Origin: an uncultured Vampirovibrio sp.
Lineage (GTDB): Bacteria > Cyanobacteriota > Vampirovibrionia > Gastranaerophilales > Gastranaerophilaceae
Length of the DNA: 64,000 nt
Assembly: GCA_910583875.1 (NCBI GenBank)
Contig: CAJTXT010000002.1
Location: 62,001-126,000 of the forward strand
Reading direction: 5' to 3'
Positions 41,477 through 50,179 of the stretch are shown here, piece after piece. The notes under the pieces were generated by a model. That model was not told the origin of the DNA. It worked only from the letters and a program-made list of their open reading frames with translations, and did no database searches. The position numbers and the translations under genes were made by a program. Numbering within the stretch: the stretch's first letter is position 1; every line of letters starts with the position of its first letter.

Positions 41477-42748
41477 ATGGAAAAAAAGACAACTTATATT
41501 TGGAGTAATTCCGCTGTAACAAATGCATTAATTGATAAGTTAAGTGACTCTCAATTTATTGAAAAGTTATATTATGGTAATTCTCGTGTAATTCTAAAGA
41601 ATTCAACTACTTTTAGGCTGGCTACAGATGGAATAGCTTTAATAAAGGAATTAAAAGAAAAACATATTGATTTTATTTTTTCAAATAGTGAAGCAAATTC
41701 AAATGGATTTATAGATATTGCTTCAAATCATAATATTAAAACAATAGGTGCATCTTATAAATCTACTTTACTTGAAGCTTCTAAAATTTATGCGAAAATG
41801 CTGATGACAAAATATAATATTAAAACTGCAAAATATATTACTGTAAATGATTTCTCTAATATTAAAGATGCTATTGATTCAACTCAACTTCCTTTTTTTA
41901 TAAAAGCAGATGGATATGCCAGAAGTTTATCTTCAGTTAGAGTTGAGTCTAAAAATGAAGCTTTTTATATAGCGGAAAAGTATTTAAACGGATATTTTGG
42001 TAATTCATCTAAGCGAATTTTGTTTGAAGAAAATATAGATGGAATTGAAATGTCAATTCCACTTATTTTGGATTCTAAAACAATAAAAATATTATTCCCT
42101 ATTAAAGATTATAAAAGAAAATATAATAAAAATATTGGTCCAAATACTGGCGGAATGGGAAGTTTTGGACCTGTAGTTTTGTCCGAAAAACAATCTTCAT
42201 TATTATTTATTTTAATTGAAAAATTGAAAATATTACTTACAAAAGAAAATCTTTTTTATAAAGGTTTTATGACTATTAATGTAATTTTTACAGAAGATGA
42301 TATTTATTTACTTGAAATAAATACAAGATTAGGTGATTCAGAAGGACAAGTCTTTTTTAAACTCCTTAAGACAGATTTAATGTTATTATTTGATGCTGTT
42401 TTAACCCAGCGATTAGATACATTTGATATTAAATATAACACTGGTTTTGCTGCTGCTGTAAATATTATAAATAAATATTATCCAAATCGAAGTGATTGTA
42501 TTGCTTATATCTCAAAGAAATCAATTTGTAAAATTTCTAAGATTCATTCTGATTTCTATTTCTATAACAATATTAAGCAAACTAAAAAACGATTTTTTCA
42601 GAAAAATAATAGATTTATATCTGTAGTGAGTTCAGATATAAGTTTAGTAAATTTAGATAAAAAAATATATAAAGTATGCAAGCAAATAAAGGGTAAAAAT
42701 ATTTTTTTTAGAACCGATATTGTACAAGACAATTATAAAAAAGGTTAA
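41477..42748 (+). CDS. PurD-like (GAR-synthetase-like) ATP-grasp ligase, probably repurposed
   Basis: A 423-residue paralogue of phosphoribosylamine-glycine ligase. SKIYAKMLMTKYNIKTAKY (104-122), DYKRKYNKNIGPNTGGMGSFGP (42110-42172) and LEINTRLGDSEGQ (about 279-291) match PurD's ATP-grasp blocks. The usual N-terminal GxGGREHAL motif is missing (replaced by YIWSNSAVTNALID), and the linker and C-terminus are divergent. With no other purine gene near and tight linkage to two radical SAM genes, it probably ligates glycine or another amine to a carboxylate of a different substrate. One nt separates it from the previous gene and 5 nt from the next. Confidence 0.82.
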   Translation: MEKKTTYIWSNSAVTNALIDKLSDSQFIEKLYYGNSRVILKNSTTFRLATDGIALIKELKEKHIDFIFSNSEANSNGFIDIASNHNIKTIGASYKSTLLEASKIYAKMLMTKYNIKTAKYITVNDFSNIKDAIDSTQLPFFIKADGYARSLSSVRVESKNEAFYIAEKYLNGYFGNSSKRILFEENIDGIEMSIPLILDSKTIKILFPIKDYKRKYNKNIGPNTGGMGSFGPVVLSEKQSSLLFILIEKLKILLTKENLFYKGFMTINVIFTEDDIYLLEINTRLGDSEGQVFFKLLKTDLMLLFDAVLTQRLDTFDIKYNTGFAAAVNIINKYYPNRSDCIAYISKKSICKISKIHSDFYFYNNIKQTKKRFFQKNNRFISVVSSDISLVNLDKKIYKVCKQIKGKNIFFRTDIVQDNYKKG

Positions 42749-42753
42749 TAATT

Positions 42754-43761
42754 ATGGAAAAATCTTTACCAACATTAAGTATTAATTCAAAATGTAATAA
42801 TAATTGTGCATATTGCTTTCAGCGATATGATAATAATAAATCAAATATAGAACTAACAATTGATGAAATAAAAACTATAGTTCATTGGATAAAAAAAGAT
42901 TATGATGGTTTGATAATTTTAGGCGGAGAACCATTATTACATTCGAAAATTTATGAAGTTATGAATTATATTTCTACTGAATTATCTTCTTCAAAATTAA
43001 TTACAAATTTAATAACAAAAGAAGAAAATATAATATTTGAATTGGCACAATTACAAAATATGAATTGGTTAATTAATGTTACATCTTCTCCTGATAACAA
43101 AAAGTTTTTTGATCGTAATTTAGATATTTTATTAATGACTATAAAATTACAAAATAACAAGGTTCCTCAAATAATATTTAGTTTAACTTTATGCGGAAAT
43201 AAAAATATTGATTTATACTATATTTCAATTTTAATTAATATATTAAAAAATATTCCTAAAAAATATAGAAGAGTTAGAATTACACCACAACTTCCGGTTT
43301 CAAATAATACATATAAGTTGTATAAATATGATGAACAAATTTCTTATTTAATTGAAGAATTAAACAAAAATAAATTAAGGATTAATATCGGATTTGATTG
43401 TGGATTTAATTTTTGTTTTTTGTCAGAAAAAACGCTTAGAAGGTTAATACAAAATTCTTGTTGTGTATTTTCCCATCAATATTGTGCAGGACCATTTATT
43501 GATATAGATGTTCAAAAAAAAGTAAATTATTGCCATTATGTGTCCCCGATATATTTCCCTAATAAATATTATTATGATTTTGAAAAACCACAGGATTGTA
43601 TTGTTTACTTTAATAAACTGAAGCAAGAATTCTTTTGTGAAAATAAATTTTTATGTAAAAAAATTAAATTAGATAATGAAAGTTGTAATAATAAATGTTT
43701 TGGCTTTTGTCCTGCTCTTTCTATGTCATTATTACAAAATAATATGCAACTTCATTTGTAG
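42754..43761 (+). CDS. Radical SAM enzyme with Cys-rich (SPASM/Twitch-like) C-terminus
   Basis: A 335-residue radical SAM protein. The cluster motif is CNNNCAYC (Cys14, Cys18, Cys21), followed by ILGGEPLL, the SAM-contact GGE block of the SPASM subfamily. The last 90 residues hold at least ten Cys (SCCVF, YCAGP, YCHY, FCEN, LCKK, SCNNKCFGFC), enough for auxiliary Fe-S clusters as in sactipeptide, ranthipeptide and cyclophane synthases. Last gene of the tight operon that begins with the 52-residue peptide. The actual linkage formed cannot be predicted. Confidence 0.85.
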   Translation: MEKSLPTLSINSKCNNNCAYCFQRYDNNKSNIELTIDEIKTIVHWIKKDYDGLIILGGEPLLHSKIYEVMNYISTELSSSKLITNLITKEENIIFELAQLQNMNWLINVTSSPDNKKFFDRNLDILLMTIKLQNNKVPQIIFSLTLCGNKNIDLYYISILINILKNIPKKYRRVRITPQLPVSNNTYKLYKYDEQISYLIEELNKNKLRINIGFDCGFNFCFLSEKTLRRLIQNSCCVFSHQYCAGPFIDIDVQKKVNYCHYVSPIYFPNKYYYDFEKPQDCIVYFNKLKQEFFCENKFLCKKIKLDNESCNNKCFGFCPALSMSLLQNNMQLHL

Positions 43762-43830
43762 ATAAATAACTAAAATTAATTAGCAAAAAAATATTTTATG
43801 ATTTTTATTTACAGTAAGAGGTAAAATAAG

Positions 43831-44394
43831 ATGATAAATAATATAACAAATCCATCCTTTAAAGCCTATATCCCTGTTACATATTATGCAAAACATCCTT
43901 CAAAAGATGAATATGTGCCAGTTATTAAGAATGAAAATATAAAAAAATGTCATGGCTTTGTTGTTCGAAACTTAAATGGGACAGCTAAAAATCAAAAGAA
44001 TGATGAATTTATAAAATTTTATAGAGACTATGATTCAGATTATAGAAGAACTCCAAAAGTTATGTCTGTATATGACAAAGATAGTCCCAAAGTATACATG
44101 GTTACAGGCAGAGATGTAGATGCAGTGAAAAATATGGCTAAACCTATTGGTATTGCAAGAAGCGAATCAATAGACAGATGCGGACGCTCTAAAACATTTG
44201 AATCTGCAAATGCGGCAAAAAACTATTTCTCAAATGTAAAAAACTTTTTAAGAAATAGTTGCAGACGATTAAAAAACGAAGATAATGAAAAATTATCTTT
44301 AAGAGTTTATTTTAATCCTAAATATGGCGTTAGGAATAATAAATTACAGGGCTTTGACTTTGTAAATGCTGTTTTTGTAAAGGAAGAATCATAG
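43831..44394 (+). CDS. Hypothetical protein with NPSFKA N-terminal tail
   Basis: A 187-residue soluble, basic protein. It starts MINNITNPSFKAYIPVTYY; the short tail resembles the NNQSFKG tail at 32454-33815. The rest alternates short strands and helices (YMVTGRDVDAVKNMAKPIG, SRRLKNEDNEKLSLRVYF-like end) with no recognised family. Its own ribosome site (AGAGGT) and a 69-nt gap suggest it may be transcribed separately from the radical SAM operon, although no terminator separates them. Confidence 0.6.
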   Translation: MINNITNPSFKAYIPVTYYAKHPSKDEYVPVIKNENIKKCHGFVVRNLNGTAKNQKNDEFIKFYRDYDSDYRRTPKVMSVYDKDSPKVYMVTGRDVDAVKNMAKPIGIARSESIDRCGRSKTFESANAAKNYFSNVKNFLRNSCRRLKNEDNEKLSLRVYFNPKYGVRNNKLQGFDFVNAVFVKEES

Positions 44395-44407
44395 ATTCTT
44401 CCTTTTA
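44382..44407. terminator. Terminator between convergent genes
   Basis: GGAAGAATC/GATTCTTCC stem with loop ATA, followed by TTTTATTTT. It overlaps the stop codon of the 187-residue protein gene. Confidence 0.85.
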
Positions 44408-44414
44408 TTTTATA

Positions 44415-46823
44415 TTATCTTATTCTTTTAAATATAGTTGTTGATTCACCGGCAATGCTGATTGGAACATTGTCTCTTCCATTAGAAGATATGTGTGAAT
44501 TATTATTATAGTTTCCGCTGCCGCCATATTTTTTATCATCTGTATTTAATATTTCAACCCATTCACCTTCAGGGAATTTAATGTAATAATTAGCTGCATC
44601 TGATCTTGGATAACTTGCATCAAGGAAATTAGTAACAGTAAAGATTTCATTATTACTGTCAGGATCTTTTGCATGTGTTGCAAATACTTGTGATGCTTGA
44701 TGTTTTACAGTACCGCTTGTTTCTAAATAACCTTTGGTTAATGCAGGATTTTCTGCATTTAGTTTATTTAAATCTTTAGTCAATTGTTTGAATTTTGTCA
44801 TTTTTATTCTACCAGATGTAGAATATTTAATATTTCCTATTGTAGATTCTTCTAATGCTGCTTTACCTGATTTATATCCTTTTTCAACATCTAAATATGT
44901 TTCATTTTTTACGGATTCAAATTGTCTGAAAAATCTAAATGGAGTTAAATCTGCTCTTTCATCGCCTTGGAAAATCATCTTTGGTCCTGGAATTGCATAT
45001 GTTCTAGCTAGTGCCATTTTGTTCTTACTTAAACTTTTATTGAACATTGTTTTTACAATGTCATAAGTTATTCCTGATGAAGTTTTAATTCCTAATGGTT
45101 TAAGAACTTCATTATTAAATGCTTGATGTATATTTTGAATTTGTCTTTTAGATGTTATCATACTTGTATCATACTTATCTAATTGACCTGTTTGAAGCAT
45201 AATTGCTAATTTCTCAGAAGTCAATTGTGCTTTTTGGAAAGTAATAGTTCTTTTTGCATCATCAATACTGCAGCCTTTTAATTCTTTGTAATCAACTGCT
45301 CTTTTATTGTCTTCTTCACTAAGTTCTACGTTGTCATTTAGGTGAAGCATAGGAACCATTAATTTTGATAATAATCTTGAACCTTCAAAGTTTCCTATTT
45401 CATCGTGGCTCATAATGTATTTAACTCTGCCTTGAGAGCAGTAACATGCTTTTTCATATTTATCCAGATCAATTGCACCATACATTCCATCTTTTAATGT
45501 GTGGAAATAATTAAAATCCCATTCACTATCAAAACCAAGTCTGCCTAAAGAGGCTTTACTTGCAGAGATTTGTTCAATCGCATCACAGTGAACATTTTCT
45601 GATTGTCCTGCCCCTGTTTCATAATCCTTTAATTGGTTTGTAACTCTTTTGTCATGCGGTTCATCGTGGTTATCCCAGAAATTGCCGTTATCATCAACGC
45701 TAATAGATGTTCTAGCATCTTCTGCAATTAAAAATGCATCCGGTTTATGATAATTAACTTCAGCTGCAATTTGCTTCATTGCATAATCGGAATTCATAAA
45801 TTTAGTCATATCAAGTCTTAAACCGTCGCAATGATAGTTATCAAGCCAATTAAGTGCTGCATTTACCATAAAGTCTCTAACATATCTTGAATCTTTACCT
45901 TCATAGTTTATTGCTTCACCAAAGCAGTTATTGCCTGCCGTATAAGGCCCAGTCTTTGTTAATGCTGCACCATCAGGACCTAAGTGGTTTGGTACCATAT
46001 CCATTATTACGTTTAGTCCTTGCTCGTGAGCAAAATCAATTAATTCTTTTAATTTATCTGGACCGCCTAAATGTTCTGCTGGAGCCATTTTATCTACACC
46101 GTCATAGCCCCAATTAAAAGAATATGTATTTTCAACTGGCATAATCTCAATTGAGTTAAATCCCATATCAGGAAGAGTTTTTATTACAGCTTTTGCACTA
46201 TCAAAGTTTCCTTTTTTAGTTAATGAGGCAGTATTAAATTCAAAAATTCTTGCTTCATCTACGGTTTTTAATCCGTTTTGTTTATTTGCAAGTCTTGAAA
46301 TTCTATTTGTATTGTTTGTAAACCATTCTTTATCATTCCATTCATATAAAGAATGATCGTAAACGGTTGATGCACCTAGCAAACTTTCTTGTCTAAAAGA
46401 GTAAGGATCTTTTACTGTTGCGATTTCACCGTTACCTTTATAGATTGTAAAGGAATATTTATCACCGTGTTCTACTTCTCCAGCTGGAATATTCTTTTCT
46501 GTAGCAAAAATACCATTGCCTTGATTTTTTAATTCATAAGCTTTTCTTGATTCTGGATTATCTTTTTTTGTAACATTTACAATAACAGCTTTTGTATCTG
46601 GGTATGTTAAAAGTTTGAAGGATGCTTCTTTTGTTTTAGGGTCAATTGTTGCGCCCCAGCTTTTGTGTTCAGCCCAAGTTCTGCCAAAAGAGATAGGCTT
46701 ATAACAAATGTTAGATAAGCTCTTTATTTGTTGCGCATTATTTGTTTCAGAAGTTTTTTCTGTCTTTAATACTGCTGGATTTTGTTTAATAGAGCCTACA
46801 TTATTAATACTATTTATCTTCAC
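44415..46823 (-). CDS. GH13 alpha-glucan enzyme (branching-enzyme/trehalohydrolase-like) with N-terminal tail
   Basis: An 802-residue GH13 enzyme acting on alpha-glucans. After a 45-residue polar tail ending KPISFGRTW comes a CBM48-like beta domain (about 50-150: VNVTKKDNPESRKAYEL, DPYSFRQ). The TIM barrel follows, with MDMVPNHLG, nucleophile Asp in CDGLRLDMT, acid/base Glu in FLIAEDA and YIMSHDEIGN for the third acid. An extra helical insert at about 490-600 and a C-terminal beta domain complete it. A branching-enzyme or malto-oligosyltrehalose trehalohydrolase relative; exact activity uncertain. The SFG tail matches the recurrent motif of this genome. Confidence 0.85.
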   Translation of the reverse strand: MKINSINNVGSIKQNPAVLKTEKTSETNNAQQIKSLSNICYKPISFGRTWAEHKSWGATIDPKTKEASFKLLTYPDTKAVIVNVTKKDNPESRKAYELKNQGNGIFATEKNIPAGEVEHGDKYSFTIYKGNGEIATVKDPYSFRQESLLGASTVYDHSLYEWNDKEWFTNNTNRISRLANKQNGLKTVDEARIFEFNTASLTKKGNFDSAKAVIKTLPDMGFNSIEIMPVENTYSFNWGYDGVDKMAPAEHLGGPDKLKELIDFAHEQGLNVIMDMVPNHLGPDGAALTKTGPYTAGNNCFGEAINYEGKDSRYVRDFMVNAALNWLDNYHCDGLRLDMTKFMNSDYAMKQIAAEVNYHKPDAFLIAEDARTSISVDDNGNFWDNHDEPHDKRVTNQLKDYETGAGQSENVHCDAIEQISASKASLGRLGFDSEWDFNYFHTLKDGMYGAIDLDKYEKACYCSQGRVKYIMSHDEIGNFEGSRLLSKLMVPMLHLNDNVELSEEDNKRAVDYKELKGCSIDDAKRTITFQKAQLTSEKLAIMLQTGQLDKYDTSMITSKRQIQNIHQAFNNEVLKPLGIKTSSGITYDIVKTMFNKSLSKNKMALARTYAIPGPKMIFQGDERADLTPFRFFRQFESVKNETYLDVEKGYKSGKAALEESTIGNIKYSTSGRIKMTKFKQLTKDLNKLNAENPALTKGYLETSGTVKHQASQVFATHAKDPDSNNEIFTVTNFLDASYPRSDAANYYIKFPEGEWVEILNTDDKKYGGSGNYNNNSHISSNGRDNVPISIAGESTTIFKRIR

Positions 46824-46952
46824 AACTTACCCCTAATTAAAAGAACACAATTTATATAAGTCTATTTAAACATATTTTGTGCTATTTTTTCAAAGAATGT
46901 AATAAAAAATTTACAATTCAACAGGGGCTGTAATTCTTTTCTGTTTTAATTT

Positions 46953-47081
46953 CTAGCGATTATTATCTTTTACTTGTTTACGTTCTATCTCTTGAATATT
47001 TTTTAAAAATAGTGCAGATAAATCTTGAATTTCATCAGGATTAATTAAAAAATTTAGCAAACAATGTTCATTTAAGTTCAT
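46953..47081 (-). CDS. 42-residue hypothetical protein
   Basis: A 42-codon frame with ATG 47081 preceded by GGAAGAAG, in the 554-bp gap between the GH13 and SLH genes. The product begins MNLNEHCLLNFLINPDEIQDL and is an amphipathic helix rich in Leu and acidic residues with a basic end. No family recognised. The rest of the gap holds only the SLH leader hairpin. Confidence 0.45.
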   Translation of the reverse strand: MNLNEHCLLNFLINPDEIQDLSALFLKNIQEIERKQVKDNNR

Positions 47082-47329
47082 TATCTTCTTCCCAAAAGTT
47101 ACAAATTTTATTGTATCAGTTTTACAAATTAGAACATCAACTTTAAGTATGATGAGATATATAATCCTTCTCCATTATTTATATGAATTGTTAATTAAAT
47201 TTTTATTTCAAATTATGCTACCGCCAATAATTATCCACAAATATTGTAGAAAAAGGCAATGAATATATAGGGCTGAACATATCATAATTCAAAGATAGAA
47301 ATACTATAAATAACAAACATAATTAGATA

Positions 47330-47360
47330 AAAAGAAATGATTGCCTGTAACATTTCTTTT
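47330..47360 (+). promoter_or_regulatory. 10-bp perfect hairpin in the SLH leader
   Basis: Arms 47330-47339 (AAAAGAAATG) and 47351-47360 (CATTTCTTTT) with an 11-nt loop, ending 9 nt before the AGGAGG ribosome site. It has no T tract in the right place for a terminator. It could stabilise the mRNA of an abundant envelope protein. Confidence 0.5.
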
Positions 47361-47377
47361 ATGAACAAGGAGGAAAA

Positions 47378-49399
47378 ATGAAATTAAACAAAATGACACT
47401 TGCCGCCGTAGTAACATTCGGTGTATTAGCAGGTACAAATGCAGGTTTTTCACAAGAAACAGCAACTGAAATATCAAATGATCTTTTGGCAGCTTGCCCT
47501 TTGTCTGGATGCTCTTCTCCTGTGACACCACAAACAGCAAAATGTCCGAAATGTCATCAAGATATAGATAAATGTTCTTGCCAACCTAAAACAACATGTG
47601 ATCCATGTGAAACAAAAAAAGATTGTGACTCTTGTAAGCCAATTGCTAGCGATTGTAATCAATGTCCACCAATCGCTCAATGTCCGGCACCATCAACACC
47701 AACTTGCGCAGTATGTCCGCAAACTATTGATGGTAAAAAATTTGAACAACAAGTTTATGCTTATCCAAATGCAATTTATGGTCATAACCAAATTGTCGGA
47801 GAAAGAAATAACGGTTTATTCTTAGGTGATGATTCTATGACTTCATTTAGAGGCGTTCCTGTTGCTGAAGCTGCTTCAACAGCTTGCGGCTGTGGATGTG
47901 ATGATGGCAGTATGACAGGTGCTGCTGCACCAATGCCTTGCTTAGACAATTGCCCAATGCAGCATGGTATTCCCGTAGATAGAAATCCAGCAAATATTGA
48001 AGGTTCAGGTTGCCCTGTTCAAATTCATACAAATACAAGTATGGAAGCTATTAAAAAATCAATGGAACCATTTGAATATTCTGCAATGACAGGTGGAGCT
48101 GCTCCTGTTGTCAGCGCATTTGAAGATGTTCCTGATGGATTTTGGGCTAGCTGTGATATTAATAAGCTAACTGAAAATAATGTAATCGCAGGTTATCCAG
48201 ATAGAACATATAAACCAAATTTACCTGTATCAAGAGCTGAAATGGCTACAATGGTTGTAAAAGGTTTGAACTTAAATGATAATGTAACTTGTCCATCAAA
48301 TATGTTCAAAGATGTTCCGCAATCTCATTGGGCTAACAAAACTATTGCAAAAGCAGTTTCTAACGGTTTAATGGCTGGATATCCAAATAATTTGTTTAAA
48401 CCAAATCAACCAATATCTCGTGCAGAAGCATTCTCTATTATGGCAAAAGGTATAAATTGTCCAATGGATGATTGCAAAGCTGAAACAATTTTAGGTCAAT
48501 ATTGTGACGGTGATACTGTTCCAACTTGGGCAAAAGTTCCAGTAGCAAAAGTTTTAGAAACAGGTGCTATATCTGATTTCCCAAATCCTAATGAAATTGC
48601 ACCAAACAAAGATGCAAGCCGTGCAGAAATTGCTTCTATGTTAGAAAGTGTTCGAGTAGCTATGGGTTACAGTAAAGATGATGTTGTATCTGATTGTGGA
48701 TGTGAACCTAAAAAAGCTTACTACCAATCTGAAGAAATCGTTACTATTCCTACTCTTCAATTAACATTTAATGATGAAGTTAGTGCTAAATCTGCTCACG
48801 TAGGTGATAGATTTGCTGCTACAACAATTGATTCAGTAACAATTAATGGTATTGAATTCCCTGCAGGTTCAAGAGTAGATGGTAAAGTTTTAGAAGTTGT
48901 AAGACCTACAAAACATTGCCAAGGTGCAATTAAACTTTCATTTAATACAATTAAAAATGGTAAATGTAAAGCAGATTTACCAAACCAAATCTTAACTGCA
49001 CAAGTTAATAAAGTTAAAAAACCAAATGCAGTTGCAAGATTAGTTGAATTCCCATTTACATGGACAGGCGGTTTATTAGGTAACGTAGGTAGAACAGTCG
49101 GCGGTGCTATTGTTAGTGCAAGTAATGCTGTAGAACAAGTTGTTTCTGGTGTTGGTCTTGGTACTGGTGAAGTATTCCAAGGACAATTTAAAGCAGCAGG
49201 AAGAAGCTATGTTGATGTAGGTAAGGCTATTGTTACAGCTCCTGTAGACTTAACTAGAACAGCATTATCAGGTACTATGGGCTTATTCCAATACACAGGT
49301 GATGAACTTACTTATCTTGTTGATCCTAAAGGTATGAAGGTATCTTCTGTAAATCCAAAAGAAAAAGTTACAATCGCTTTTGGATGCCAAGAACAATAA
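47378..49399 (+). CDS. SLH-domain outer-envelope protein with Cys-rich N-terminal region
   Basis: A 673-residue secreted protein. Sec signal at 1-26 (MKLNKMTLAAVVTFGVLAGTNAG). Residues 40-115 carry about 20 Cys in CPKC, CSCQ, CDPC and CNQCPP groups. Three SLH repeats follow at about 245-425: AFEDVPDGFWASCDINKL, MFKDVPQSHWANKTI and a third degenerate copy. They would bind cell-wall polymer in the periplasm and tether the envelope as in cyanobacterial SLH proteins. The C-terminal 220 residues have a beta-sandwich-like part and a Gly/Val-rich helix. A strong AGGAGG and a leader hairpin suggest high expression. Confidence 0.85.
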   Translation: MKLNKMTLAAVVTFGVLAGTNAGFSQETATEISNDLLAACPLSGCSSPVTPQTAKCPKCHQDIDKCSCQPKTTCDPCETKKDCDSCKPIASDCNQCPPIAQCPAPSTPTCAVCPQTIDGKKFEQQVYAYPNAIYGHNQIVGERNNGLFLGDDSMTSFRGVPVAEAASTACGCGCDDGSMTGAAAPMPCLDNCPMQHGIPVDRNPANIEGSGCPVQIHTNTSMEAIKKSMEPFEYSAMTGGAAPVVSAFEDVPDGFWASCDINKLTENNVIAGYPDRTYKPNLPVSRAEMATMVVKGLNLNDNVTCPSNMFKDVPQSHWANKTIAKAVSNGLMAGYPNNLFKPNQPISRAEAFSIMAKGINCPMDDCKAETILGQYCDGDTVPTWAKVPVAKVLETGAISDFPNPNEIAPNKDASRAEIASMLESVRVAMGYSKDDVVSDCGCEPKKAYYQSEEIVTIPTLQLTFNDEVSAKSAHVGDRFAATTIDSVTINGIEFPAGSRVDGKVLEVVRPTKHCQGAIKLSFNTIKNGKCKADLPNQILTAQVNKVKKPNAVARLVEFPFTWTGGLLGNVGRTVGGAIVSASNAVEQVVSGVGLGTGEVFQGQFKAAGRSYVDVGKAIVTAPVDLTRTALSGTMGLFQYTGDELTYLVDPKGMKVSSVNPKEKVTIAFGCQEQ

Positions 49400-49421
49400 T
49401 CTCTATTGTGTTTGCAAAAAG

Positions 49422-49447
49422 TCTCCGAGAAATCGGAGGCTTTTTTG
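49422..49447 (+). terminator. Rho-independent terminator
   Basis: CTCCGA/TCGGAG stem with GAAA loop and a TTTTTT tail after the SLH gene. Confidence 0.9.
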
Positions 49448-49502
49448 TACAAAAATCCTTAAAATATGGTAAAATCAATAAGTAATAATTTGAGGATTTT
49501 AT

Positions 49503-50129
49503 ATGGCAGATAATTTAAAAGATCTTTCTTGTCCGGCATGCGGCAAAAAAATGCATAAAATTTTTATGCCTGACCAAGGTGTAAATCTTGATGTTTGTGT
49601 TGACGGATGTGGCGGTATTTATTTTGATAATAGAGAATTTAAACAATTTGATGAACCGCATGAAGATATAACTCCATTACTAGATGTTTTTGCGGGCAGA
49701 GTTTATGAAACAGTTGATCAGTCTATTGATAGGGTTTGCCCTATTTGTGGAAATAAGATGGTGAAAAACTTTGCAAGTTCTAAACATCAAATTCAAGTTG
49801 ATGAGTGTTATCATTGCGGAGGTAAGTTTTTAGACTTTGGAGAATTAGATAAAATAAGAGCTCAATACAATACAGAGGCAGAACGTACTGGTGATGCAAT
49901 TAAGGAATTATATGCTGTTGCTGGTAAAGAAATTGCTAATGTGAAAATAAAGCATAATGCTGTAAAAAGCAATTATGCAGAAACTCGTGACGGTTTTGCA
50001 TACTATGCACCGCCAATTAGAAAAAAGACTAATTTTGCTATAATTTTATTAGTTATTCTTGTTATTCTTGCTTTTGTTTGTATATATACAAATTTTGATT
50101 TATCAAAGATTCTGTCTTATAAAATATAG
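49503..50129 (+). CDS. Double zinc-ribbon (TFIIB-type) protein with C-terminal membrane anchor
   Basis: A 208-residue protein. Two zf-TFIIB ribbons: CPACGKKM...CVDGCGGIYFD (residues 9-43) and CPICGNKM...CYHCGGKFLD (79-117). A single helix at about 182-200 (FAIILLVILVILAFVCIYT) anchors it to the inner membrane by its C-terminus, so the zinc domains face the cytoplasm. GAGG lies 7 nt before the ATG. Proteins of this class are common and mostly uncharacterised. Monocistronic between two terminators. Confidence 0.82.
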   Translation: MADNLKDLSCPACGKKMHKIFMPDQGVNLDVCVDGCGGIYFDNREFKQFDEPHEDITPLLDVFAGRVYETVDQSIDRVCPICGNKMVKNFASSKHQIQVDECYHCGGKFLDFGELDKIRAQYNTEAERTGDAIKELYAVAGKEIANVKIKHNAVKSNYAETRDGFAYYAPPIRKKTNFAIILLVILVILAFVCIYTNFDLSKILSYKI

Positions 50130-50132
50130 TAT

Positions 50133-50161
50133 AAAAAAGCCCTCTACTTGAGGGCTTTTTT
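50133..50161. terminator. Terminator between convergent genes
   Basis: AAAAAAGCCCTC/GAGGGCTTTTTT stem; serves the zinc-ribbon gene and the convergent yebC gene. Confidence 0.9.
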
Positions 50162-50179
50162 CGTATTTAGTAATTTTTA

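Noticed and set aside
47361..47381. Six-codon upstream ORF ending in ATGA overlap with the SLH start
   Set aside because: It contains the SLH ribosome site itself and has none of its own; probably chance.
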